From NCBI GenBank assembly GCA_016212245.1, contig JACRGU010000030.1, forward strand, positions 1-6,173: a stretch of 6,173 nucleotides of DNA. The letters are read 5' to 3'. The stretch is from Nitrospirota bacterium (GTDB taxonomy: Bacteria; Nitrospirota; Thermodesulfovibrionia; Thermodesulfovibrionales; SM23-35). The notes beneath the pieces were generated by a model. That model had not been told where the DNA came from. It did not search any database and saw only the letters and a program-made list of their open reading frames with translations. Positions within the stretch are counted from its first letter, which is position 1. Each line of letters opens with the position of its first letter. The position numbers and the translations under genes were made by a program. Shown here in pieces: positions 1-5,438 of this stretch.

Positions 1-2
1 AC

Positions 3-386
3 CTGAAGACCATGATCGCAGATTACATGGAAAACGGTTTTCTCGAAAATATCATTGATATGTTCAAACATAACAAAAGCTTATATGTACACATCGGAGA
101 CCTGATGACTGATGAAAGGGTCAGGGTGAGGCTCGGTATTTCAGCGCTTATTGAGACATTAAAAGTAGAAGATTTAGAAAATATATCAAAAGCCATCCCA
201 TACATCCTTCCACTTTTGAAAAACCAAAATCCAGTGCTCAGAGGCGACGCTGCCTATCTACTCGGAGTGATTGGACATAAAGATGCAATCCCATTCCTCA
301 GAGAAATGGAAAGCGATGAAAATCATGATGTAAGGGTTATTGCAAAAGAGGCGATAGAGGAGATTAAGATAGCTAACATGCGGTAG
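3..386 (+). CDS. HEAT-repeat protein, 5' end probably outside the window
   Basis: The product is a short all-helical protein built from HEAT-like repeats, which usually act as protein-protein scaffolds. Counting from the ATG at 12, helical pairs are visible at about residues 34-60 (around DERVRVR), 62-90 (AIPYILPLL followed by VLRGDAAYLLGVIG) and 92-118 (AIPFLREM followed by DVRVIAKEAIEEI). The D-x-x-V-R and A-x-x-x-L-G spacing is typical of the family. There is no signal peptide or membrane segment. The frame stays open to the window edge (codons for Leu-Lys-Thr precede the ATG) and no ribosome binding site fits the 11 visible upstream bases, so the ATG at 12 may be internal and the gene is best treated as 5'-partial. 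The stop codon at 384-386 overlaps the ribosome binding site of the next gene, suggesting co-transcription. The HEAT call is fairly secure; the cellular role is unknown. Confidence 0.75.
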   Translation: MKTMIADYMENGFLENIIDMFKHNKSLYVHIGDLMTDERVRVRLGISALIETLKVEDLENISKAIPYILPLLKNQNPVLRGDAAYLLGVIGHKDAIPFLREMESDENHDVRVIAKEAIEEIKIANMR

Positions 387-399
387 GAAGATAAAACCA

Positions 400-1230
400 A
401 TGATAGAAAAAGAGATGCATACCGAAATCAATTCCCTGAAGACCGAGATAAAAAGGCTCAGGAAATCACTCGCAGAACTCACACCTCCCCTCGGTATGCT
501 CCTCAAACGCCGGGGTTTCAGGGTATATAAAAAAGAGCCTTCAGAAGATTTACTTCTGCCAGAAGCAGAACTCATAGATGATTTTTATTCCATGCTGCAG
601 AAATATTCCTTCCGCCTTTTCCTTCGTGATGTGATAAAACATCAAAATCTCTTTACGCTTGAAAGGGTAACTCGGTATGCAACTGCTGAAGTCACAGGAG
701 ATTATCTAAGATATCTGTTGGCTATCAGATTAGCAGAAAAAATACCAAATGGATACAGACTTATAAAACAGCCTATCAAGAGTTTTGGTGAGACACTCGA
801 ATGGTTTCTGTCAGAGATATTCAGGAGGGAGTTCTGTGCAGATGCAATATGGGGCATAAAATTCAAGAGACCCAGAATCGGTGGTGACTATGACCTTATC
901 GCAAAGGTTGACGGTTCAATCTTATATATGGAGGTAAAATCATCTCCTCCAAAACAGATATATCAAAAAGAGATATCAGCCTTCTTTGACAGGGTCTCAG
1001 ACCTTTCACCTGAAATAGCCGTCTTCTTCATGGACACAGAGTTGAGGATGAAAGATAAGATTGTGCCGATGTTTGAAGAAGAATTAAGGCTTAGGTTTTC
1101 TGACCCTCCAGAGGTAATAAGGATGGAAAAAGAACTCTTTCAGATCTCAGACAGAATCTTTATAATAAATGCAAAGGATAACATAGTCAGAAATATCGAG
1201 AAGGTATTAAGCTGGTATTTCAGGAGGTAA
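400..1230 (+). CDS. Putative PD-(D/E)XK nuclease-like protein with N-terminal coiled coil
   Basis: I do not recognise a named family for this 276-residue protein. Residues 7-28 form a charged heptad pattern suggesting a coiled coil. Residues about 83-123 (FTLERVTRYA... then NGYRLIK) could be a winged-helix DNA-binding unit. The C-terminal part carries a PD-(D/E)XK-like signature: a helix with acidic residues (GETLEW, Glu131/Glu134), then GGDYDL (Asp163/Asp165), a short hairpin, and the strand YMEVKSS (Glu178-x-Lys180), followed by a Gln-containing helix. In this superfamily these acids bind the metal and the Lys supports DNA cleavage. Activity here is inferred from the motif alone. A ribosome binding site, AGGAAG at 385-390, supports the ATG at 400; another in-frame ATG lies at 415. 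The gene lies between the HEAT gene and a small Cys-rich gene, with gaps of 13 and 1 bp. No methylase or other restriction partner is visible, so a stand-alone repair or processing nuclease is more likely than restriction. Confidence 0.72.
   Translation: MIEKEMHTEINSLKTEIKRLRKSLAELTPPLGMLLKRRGFRVYKKEPSEDLLLPEAELIDDFYSMLQKYSFRLFLRDVIKHQNLFTLERVTRYATAEVTGDYLRYLLAIRLAEKIPNGYRLIKQPIKSFGETLEWFLSEIFRREFCADAIWGIKFKRPRIGGDYDLIAKVDGSILYMEVKSSPPKQIYQKEISAFFDRVSDLSPEIAVFFMDTELRMKDKIVPMFEEELRLRFSDPPEVIRMEKELFQISDRIFIINAKDNIVRNIEKVLSWYFRR
1222..1227 (+). promoter_or_regulatory. Strong ribosome binding site for the small Cys-rich gene
   Basis: AGGAGG, a perfect Shine-Dalgarno core, ends 4 bases before the ATG at 1232 and lies inside the last codons of the upstream gene. 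It is the best ribosome binding site in the window and is the main argument that the 53-codon frame behind it is a real gene. Confidence 0.8.
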
Positions 1231-1231
1231 G

Positions 1232-1393
1232 ATGAGTTCCAAAAGAGATATATGTGTTGTATGTGCATGGAGGGCAGACTGCCAGAAGAGATTTTCCATG
1301 AAGGCAGGGCAAAGATGTCCTGATTTTGTCAGGGATGTGAGTCTAAAAGAGGAAGAAGAAGTAGTCGAGAAAAAGGAAGTAAAAAAAGATTGA
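1232..1393 (+). CDS. Small four-cysteine protein (53 aa), possible metal-binding
   Basis: This short gene encodes 53 residues. The first half contains Cys8, Cys11, Cys17 and Cys29, in the order CVVC, AWRADC and QRCPDF, a spacing compatible with a zinc or iron-sulfur site. The second half is a highly charged Glu/Lys tail (EEEEVVEKKEVKKD) that is probably disordered. There is no signal peptide or membrane segment. Support for a real gene comes from the perfect AGGAGG site 4 bases before the ATG, a start just 1 bp after the previous stop, a stop 7 bp before the aldolase start, and the non-random cysteine pattern. I do not recognise a named family or function. Its position directly behind the nuclease-like gene suggests co-expression, and possibly joint function, but that is inference. 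Confidence 0.75.
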   Translation: MSSKRDICVVCAWRADCQKRFSMKAGQRCPDFVRDVSLKEEEEVVEKKEVKKD

Positions 1394-1400
1394 GTGGACG

Positions 1401-2747
1401 ATGGAGATTAAGGAATTAAAAAATATCCTTGCCATCAGTGGAGACAGGGTAGAGGTAAAAGACATCGTCGGCCTGAAAAACATAATGGATAGTCTTATCT
1501 ATAAGGCTGTATTTTCAGAGGACGACCAAAAACGTGCCTTTTTGATGCTTATAAAGGAGGCAGCAAAGGCAGCAGGTGCGATTCCAGCATCTATTCAGGG
1601 TCTCTATGAGGAGATGGGCAGGGAGTATCCAGGTTTCACTGTCCCTGCAATCAATATAAGGGGGTTTACATACGATGTTGCAAGGGCTGTTTTCAGAAAG
1701 GCTATCGAGATGAATATCGGCCCATTTATATTCGAGATAGCCCGTTCAGAGATTGGATATACAAAACAGAGACCTCTCGAGTATGCTACTGTAGTGCTCG
1801 CTGCAGCAGTAAAAGAGGGTTATCAGGGGCCTGTATTTATTCAGGGTGACCATTTCCAGCTCGTGAGGAGAAACTATATCGCTGACCCTGAGGCTGAAAC
1901 TAATTACTTAAGAGGACTGATCAAAGAGGCGATAGAGGCCGAGTTTTATAATATTGATATTGATTCATCCACACTCGTTGACCTTGACAGAGAGACGATC
2001 AGAGAACAGCAAAGGCCGAACTTTGAAAAGACAGCAGAGCTTGCTTCGTATATAAGAGAAATCCAGCCTGAGGGGGTGGAGGTATCCATTGGTGGAGAGA
2101 TTGGAGAGATAGGGGGTAAAAACAGCACACCTGATGAACTGAGGGCGTATCTGAATGGTTTTAATGAGACGTTTAAATCAGGAAAGGGGTTAAGCAAACT
2201 CAGTGTCCAGACAGGCACAAGCCATGGTGGGGTTGTTCTGCCTGATGGAACACTCGCAAAGGTAAAGATAGATTTTGATACACTTAGAACACTTTCATAC
2301 CTTGCAAGAAGGGAATATGGGCTTTCAGGGGCTGTGCAGCATGGTGCATCCACACTACCTGAGGAGGCATTCAACATGTTCCCTGAGACAGGGACATCAG
2401 AGATCCATCTTGCCACAGGTTTCCAGAACATTATATACGACAGTAAACACCTTCCAGCGGATTTCAGAAATGAGGTATATGATTTCATAAAGACTGAATT
2501 TGCAAAAGAGCGGAAAGAGGGCCAGACAGAAGAACAGTTCATATACAGCACGAGGAAAAAAGGGTTCGGCCAGATAAAGAGGAAGTGGTGGGACTTAAGA
2601 GAAGATATCAGAGGGCCTATAATGAAAGAACTCGAAGAGAGATTTGGATTGCTGTTTGATAAGCTCTGGGTTGCGAATACCACCGATATTGTAAAACGGA
2701 CAATCAAGCCGATTCCTGTGAAAAAAGAAATCTCAGATGTATTGTAA
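1401..2747 (+). CDS. Class II fructose-bisphosphate aldolase family protein, long form
   Basis: This is a metal-dependent aldolase of the class II FBA/GatY/KbaY fold, most likely cleaving or forming fructose 1,6-bisphosphate from glyceraldehyde-3-phosphate and DHAP in the cytoplasm. Family landmarks appear in order: FTVPAINIRG (79-88), VFIQGDHFQ with Asp150 (catalytic) and His151 (metal ligand), DIDSSTLVD (186-194), SIGGEIGEIGG with Glu233, QTGTSHGG with His275, and QHGAST with His314. All expected metal ligands are therefore present. At 448 residues it is about 90-140 longer than common class II aldolases, with about 75 extra residues before the barrel and about 90 after it (KRKWWDLREDIRGP and onward). 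The start at 1401 has only a weak Shine-Dalgarno-like AGTGGA, so coupling to the upstream gene 7 bp away is plausible. The sugar kinase downstream supports a role in glycolysis or gluconeogenesis. A related tagatose- or other phosphoaldolase specificity cannot be excluded. Confidence 0.88.
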   Translation: MEIKELKNILAISGDRVEVKDIVGLKNIMDSLIYKAVFSEDDQKRAFLMLIKEAAKAAGAIPASIQGLYEEMGREYPGFTVPAINIRGFTYDVARAVFRKAIEMNIGPFIFEIARSEIGYTKQRPLEYATVVLAAAVKEGYQGPVFIQGDHFQLVRRNYIADPEAETNYLRGLIKEAIEAEFYNIDIDSSTLVDLDRETIREQQRPNFEKTAELASYIREIQPEGVEVSIGGEIGEIGGKNSTPDELRAYLNGFNETFKSGKGLSKLSVQTGTSHGGVVLPDGTLAKVKIDFDTLRTLSYLARREYGLSGAVQHGASTLPEEAFNMFPETGTSEIHLATGFQNIIYDSKHLPADFRNEVYDFIKTEFAKERKEGQTEEQFIYSTRKKGFGQIKRKWWDLREDIRGPIMKELEERFGLLFDKLWVANTTDIVKRTIKPIPVKKEISDVL

Positions 2748-2815
2748 ATTGAAGATTGAAAAATTTAACGATTTTCACTTTAAAAATTTAAAATTTCCAA
2801 TTTGCAATCTTCAAT
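2748..2815. repeat. AT-rich intergenic inverted repeat
   Basis: The left arm ATTGAAGATTG (2748-2758) begins on the base after the aldolase stop codon and is the exact reverse complement of CAATCTTCAAT (2805-2815). The 46-bp spacer is very AT-rich and itself holds several AAATTT-type short palindromes, including 2761-2766 and 2791-2796. The element could form a long hairpin in RNA or be a copy of a dispersed intergenic repeat. No T-tract follows the right arm, so it does not look like a standard intrinsic terminator. Confidence 0.7.
2756..2784 (+). promoter_or_regulatory. Possible sigma-70 type promoter ahead of the sugar kinase
   Basis: TTGAAA (2756-2761, 5 of 6 to the -35 consensus) is separated by 17 bp from TTTAAA (2779-2784, 4 of 6 to the -10 consensus). 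This would start a transcript near 2791, about 40 bases before the kinase ATG. It lies in the only real gap of the window, but such AT-rich DNA gives chance matches easily, so this is a weak call. Confidence 0.25.
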
Positions 2816-2821
2816 GAGAAC

Positions 2822-2825
2822 GGAG
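2822..2825 (+). promoter_or_regulatory. Ribosome binding site that fixes the kinase start at 2832
   Basis: GGAG lies 6 bases before the ATG at 2832, a good distance. The alternative starts at TTG 2802 and ATG 2814 have no purine-rich site before them, and TTG 2802 would put part of the inverted repeat inside the gene. This favours 2832 (or the ATG two codons later). Confidence 0.6.
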
Positions 2826-2831
2826 TTCGTT

Positions 2832-3785
2832 ATGAATATGTCAAAAAAATATGCGATAGGAATTGACCTCGGTGGCACAAATCTGAGGGTAGCTCTGGTC
2901 TCAAGGGATGGTGAGATTATCAAAAAGATAAAGGAACCGTCTTCTGGCGAGATACTTGACATTATCTTTAAGACGATAGATAGTCTTTTTTCTGAAGATG
3001 TGGCAGGTATAGGACTCGGCATAGCAGGACTTGTTGACAGGCAAAATGGCAGGGTTTTAACCTCTCCAAATCTACCTGCAATAAAGGGAATTAACCTTGT
3101 GAATGAAACAAGGAAAAGGTTTAAAGTGCCTGTTTTCATAGAAAACGATGCGAATACTGCTGCACTCGGAGAGAAGTGGGCTGGTGCTGGGGAAGGATTC
3201 TCAAACTTTGTCCTACTCACCCTCGGCACAGGCATCGGCAGCGGAATTATAAAGGATGGAAAACTCCTTGATGTCTCTGCTGAAGTAGGGCATATGAGCA
3301 TAAATGCAGATGGTGAAAAGTGTCCCTGTGGGAATACAGGATGTCTTGAATTATATGCATCAGCAAGGGCAATGATAGCAAGGGCTGTCTCTGCACTCGA
3401 AAAGGGCACTGAGAGCCTGCTAAGAGAATGCTGTAAGGGAAATTTTTATAAGCTCACACCAGAGGACATTTACACGACAGCACTTGACGGTGACAGCCTC
3501 GCGAGGGAGATACTTAAAGATGCAGGAAGAAACCTGGGTATTGGCATTGCAAATATTATCAATCTTATGAGCCCGGAGGCTATCATACTTACCGGGGGGC
3601 TTATAGGGGCATGGAATATATATGTGCAGGAGGCTATAAAAGAGGCATCAAGGAGGGCCTTCAGAGAACTGTTTGAGACAGTAAAGATCATACCATCTTC
3701 CCTCGGTGATGAGGCAGGGGTCATCGGCTCAGCAGGGCTTGTCTTCCAGAAAGTGATACCGCACACTGAGGTTATGTCTAAGTGA
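2832..3785 (+). CDS. ROK-family sugar kinase, probable glucokinase
   Basis: The product is a cytoplasmic ATP-dependent hexose kinase of the ROK family, most likely phosphorylating glucose to glucose-6-phosphate (317 aa, typical length). Visible motifs are the phosphate-binding loop IDLGGTN (11-17), the sugar-binding and catalytic segment ENDANTAALGE (104-114, Asp106 the general base), the second ATP loop LGTGIGSGI (131-139), Glu151/His154 in EVGHM, and the ROK zinc motif CPCGNTGCLE (164-173), where His154 with Cys164, Cys166 and Cys171 hold zinc. A C-terminal adenosine segment, ILTGGL, starts near residue 252. There is no N-terminal helix-turn-helix, so this is the enzyme and not a ROK repressor. 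I place the start at 2832; the frame is open back to a TTG at 2802. The last codons overlap the GTG start of lepB by 4 bp. N-acetylglucosamine or N-acetylmannosamine kinase activity is possible, but the adjacent aldolase favours glucose. Confidence 0.88.
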   Translation: MNMSKKYAIGIDLGGTNLRVALVSRDGEIIKKIKEPSSGEILDIIFKTIDSLFSEDVAGIGLGIAGLVDRQNGRVLTSPNLPAIKGINLVNETRKRFKVPVFIENDANTAALGEKWAGAGEGFSNFVLLTLGTGIGSGIIKDGKLLDVSAEVGHMSINADGEKCPCGNTGCLELYASARAMIARAVSALEKGTESLLRECCKGNFYKLTPEDIYTTALDGDSLAREILKDAGRNLGIGIANIINLMSPEAIILTGGLIGAWNIYVQEAIKEASRRAFRELFETVKIIPSSLGDEAGVIGSAGLVFQKVIPHTEVMSK

Positions 3786-4393
3786 AAAAGGATAAAAAAA
3801 GACTTATACGGGAATATGCAGAGGCTATAATTACAGCCCTCCTCCTCGCCCTCGTGATAAGGGCTTACATAATTCAGGCGTTCAAGATCCCGTCGGGCTC
3901 AATGGTCCCAACACTTCTGATAGGTGACCATATCCTTGTCAATAAGTTCATCTATGGCACAAAGATACCTTTTTCTGATAGGCGCATTTTAGTATTCAAG
4001 AAACCTGAAAGAGGGGATATAATAGTTTTTAAATATCCTGAAGACCCGGGAAGGGATTTTATAAAAAGGGTTATTGCTATCGAGGATGACAAGGTAGAAT
4101 CAAAAAATAAGATTGTTTATGTGAATGGGAAAGCAGCCATGGAAACATATGCCCAGCATACTGATAGCTATATCAGGCCGAAGGGGAATGATCGGAGAGA
4201 TAACTTCGAGCCATTAACTGTGCCTAAAAATAAGGTCTTTGTGATGGGCGATAACCGGGACCAGAGTTATGACAGCCGTTACTGGGGATATGTTGACATA
4301 AATGATATCAGGGGTAGAGCCCTTATTATCTACTGGTCATGGGATGGCAAGAGATGGATCAGGTTTAATCGAATCGGGAGGCTTGTACATTGA
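3782..4393 (+). CDS. lepB: Signal peptidase I (type I leader peptidase)
   Basis: This membrane-bound serine protease removes signal peptides from exported proteins on the outer face of the cytoplasmic membrane. It has 203 residues with one N-terminal transmembrane segment (about 14-32), the compact form common outside the enteric bacteria. Motifs appear in order: IPSGSMVPTLLIGD (36-49) with catalytic Ser40, RGDIIVFKYP (77-86), DFIKRVIAI (92-100) with general-base Lys95, and GDNRDQSYDSRYWG (156-169). All catalytic boxes are intact. The start is GTG at 3782, overlapping the kinase stop by 4 bp; GAGG at 3768-3771 may serve as ribosome binding site. The first in-frame ATG encodes Met41, just after the catalytic serine, so GTG is needed. 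The overlaps on both sides imply translational coupling. Its place between sugar and riboflavin genes appears to reflect operon packing more than shared pathway. Confidence 0.96.
   Translation: MKKDKKRLIREYAEAIITALLLALVIRAYIIQAFKIPSGSMVPTLLIGDHILVNKFIYGTKIPFSDRRILVFKKPERGDIIVFKYPEDPGRDFIKRVIAIEDDKVESKNKIVYVNGKAAMETYAQHTDSYIRPKGNDRRDNFEPLTVPKNKVFVMGDNRDQSYDSRYWGYVDINDIRGRALIIYWSWDGKRWIRFNRIGRLVH
4376..4381 (+). promoter_or_regulatory. Ribosome binding site supporting a TTG start at 4390
   Basis: GGGAGG, inside the last codons of lepB, ends 8 bases before TTG 4390. The next in-frame ATG (4525) would remove the membrane segment. The ATG at 4394 is out of frame. The site therefore decides for the TTG. 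Confidence 0.65.
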
Positions 4394-4785
4394 ATGAGAG
4401 GGGTCTTGTAAAGCTTCTCGTCATCCTCGCAATACTGATAGGGTTTGGATATACTGGAGCGAGTTTTGGTAAACCATATTTTAAGTATTTTAGATTCAGG
4501 GCTGATGCAAAGGAAATCCTGTCAATGGGTCTTGATGAAGATAAGCTCAGGGCAAAATTACTCAATCTGGCCATAGACCTCAAAATACCTCTAAGACAGG
4601 ACAATATCTTTATTGAAAAGAGGACTGCTATTGAGGAAAAGGTATATATCATGAAGGTAAAGGCCAGGTGGTCAGAAAAGGTAGACCTATTTGGCTTATA
4701 CCAGAAGAGATTAGAATTCAAATTAGAAGAAGAGGGTAAGTATATGAAAGATTATGAAAAATCCATAGGTAGAGAAGGTAGATAA
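4390..4785 (+). CDS. Small single-pass membrane protein, DUF4845-like
   Basis: The product has 131 residues: a short positive N-terminus, one hydrophobic segment at about 6-25 (GLVKLLVILAILIGFGY), and a soluble mixed alpha/beta region ending in a charged tail. There is no cysteine and no lipobox, so it is more likely an anchored protein than a secreted one. The layout (N-terminal anchor, a short helical region with KEILSMGLDEDKLRAKLL, then strands such as KVYIMKVKARW and VDLFGLYQKRLEFKL) resembles DUF4845 proteins, which in many proteobacteria also lie directly after lepB. That match is from memory of architecture and context and is not certain. The start is TTG at 4390, overlapping the lepB stop by 4 bp and backed by GGGAGG; the stop abuts the ribE start. 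A role linked to the cell envelope or protein export is a reasonable guess from position only. Confidence 0.8.
   Translation: MNERGLVKLLVILAILIGFGYTGASFGKPYFKYFRFRADAKEILSMGLDEDKLRAKLLNLAIDLKIPLRQDNIFIEKRTAIEEKVYIMKVKARWSEKVDLFGLYQKRLEFKLEEEGKYMKDYEKSIGREGR
4773..4778 (+). promoter_or_regulatory. Ribosome binding site for the ribE TTG start
   Basis: AGAAGG lies 7 bases before TTG 4786, within the last codons of the upstream gene. It supports the TTG, which also gives the invariant MFTGI beginning of riboflavin synthases. Confidence 0.6.
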
Positions 4786-5436
4786 TTGTTCACAGGCATT
4801 ATAGTCGAGATGGGAGAGATAATCTCTATTATAAGGAAGACAGGAGGTGCAAGTCTTTCACTTAAATCTGAAGATGTTGCAAGAGATGCAAAGATAGGTG
4901 ATAGTATCTCTATAAATGGGGTCTGTCTCACAGCAGTCGAGGCAAAAGGTGGCGTTATCACATTTGACCTTTCTGATGAAACCCTGAGGTCAACAAACCT
5001 CGGTCAGTTGAAATCCGGAGACCGTGTAAACCTCGAACTTTCGCTCAGGCCAGATTCAAAACTCGGCGGACATTTTGTAACAGGTCATGTTGATGGTGTA
5101 GGAAGGATAAGATCAAAGACAATTATGGGAAGTACCTTCAAGATAGAGGTCAGGGTTGGAAAAGACATGATGGATTTTCTTGTTGAGAAGGGCTCGGTTG
5201 CTGTAGATGGAATAAGTCTCACAGTTGTTGATATATTAAAAGATGGTTTTACAGTAGTGATTATCCCGCATACAGCAAGGCTTACGACGATGGGATTCAA
5301 AGGTCCAGGAGATACTGTGAATATCGAGATGGATATTTTAGGAAAGTATGTTGCGAGATTTTTGAAGAGAGGGGTAAACGGAGATTCGAGGTTTATGAAG
5401 ACTCTGATGGAAGAGGGATATGTTACGAGGGATTAG
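4786..5436 (+). CDS. ribE: Riboflavin synthase, alpha subunit type
   Basis: The enzyme catalyses the last step of riboflavin synthesis, dismutation of two 6,7-dimethyl-8-ribityllumazine molecules into riboflavin and the pyrimidinedione that is recycled. It has 216 residues in two lumazine-binding domains. The N domain (1 to about 90) has MFTGIIVEMG, SINGVCLT (42-49, Cys47) and DETLRSTNLG (64-73). The C domain (about 95-190) has GGHFVTGHVDGVG (94-106), VDGISLTVVD (140-149) and IPHTARLTTMG (160-170), then VNIEMDILGKYVAR (178-191). Length and motif order match the family. The start is TTG at 4786, immediately after the previous stop codon, chosen because the conserved N-terminal MFTGI would be lost from the next Met. 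It is followed after 2 bp by ribBA, making a riboflavin block. No FMN-riboswitch-like leader precedes it, so expression must come from an upstream promoter. Confidence 0.96.
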   Translation: MFTGIIVEMGEIISIIRKTGGASLSLKSEDVARDAKIGDSISINGVCLTAVEAKGGVITFDLSDETLRSTNLGQLKSGDRVNLELSLRPDSKLGGHFVTGHVDGVGRIRSKTIMGSTFKIEVRVGKDMMDFLVEKGSVAVDGISLTVVDILKDGFTVVIIPHTARLTTMGFKGPGDTVNIEMDILGKYVARFLKRGVNGDSRFMKTLMEEGYVTRD

Positions 5437-5438
5437 CG

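Noticed and set aside
347..1940. A repeated segment of about 15 bp (AAAGAGGCGATAGAGG) near 347 and near 1924
   Set aside because: Both copies encode Lys-Glu-Ala-Ile-Glu in amphipathic helices of unrelated proteins; shared codon preference explains it.
1946..2707. Long open frame of 253 codons on the - strand
   Set aside because: It lies entirely inside the aldolase gene, whose protein carries clear conserved motifs. The antisense product is Ser/Pro/Leu-rich without recognisable domains, as expected for a shadow frame.
2748..2815. Intrinsic terminator after the aldolase
   Set aside because: The arms are AT-rich, the loop is 46 bp and no T-run follows the right arm on the + strand, so it does not fit the usual pattern.
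2802..2831. N-terminal extension of the kinase from TTG 2802
   Set aside because: It would translate part of the inverted repeat, lacks a ribosome binding site and adds residues absent from typical ROK kinases. The ATG at 2832 has GGAG six bases upstream.
2780..3409. Open frame of 209 codons on the - strand
   Set aside because: It is antisense to the ROK kinase, has a low-complexity Ser/Pro-rich product, and would end inside the inverted-repeat region.
4700..4785. FMN riboswitch before ribE
   Set aside because: This region codes for the end of the upstream membrane protein, and I see no conserved FMN aptamer segments.
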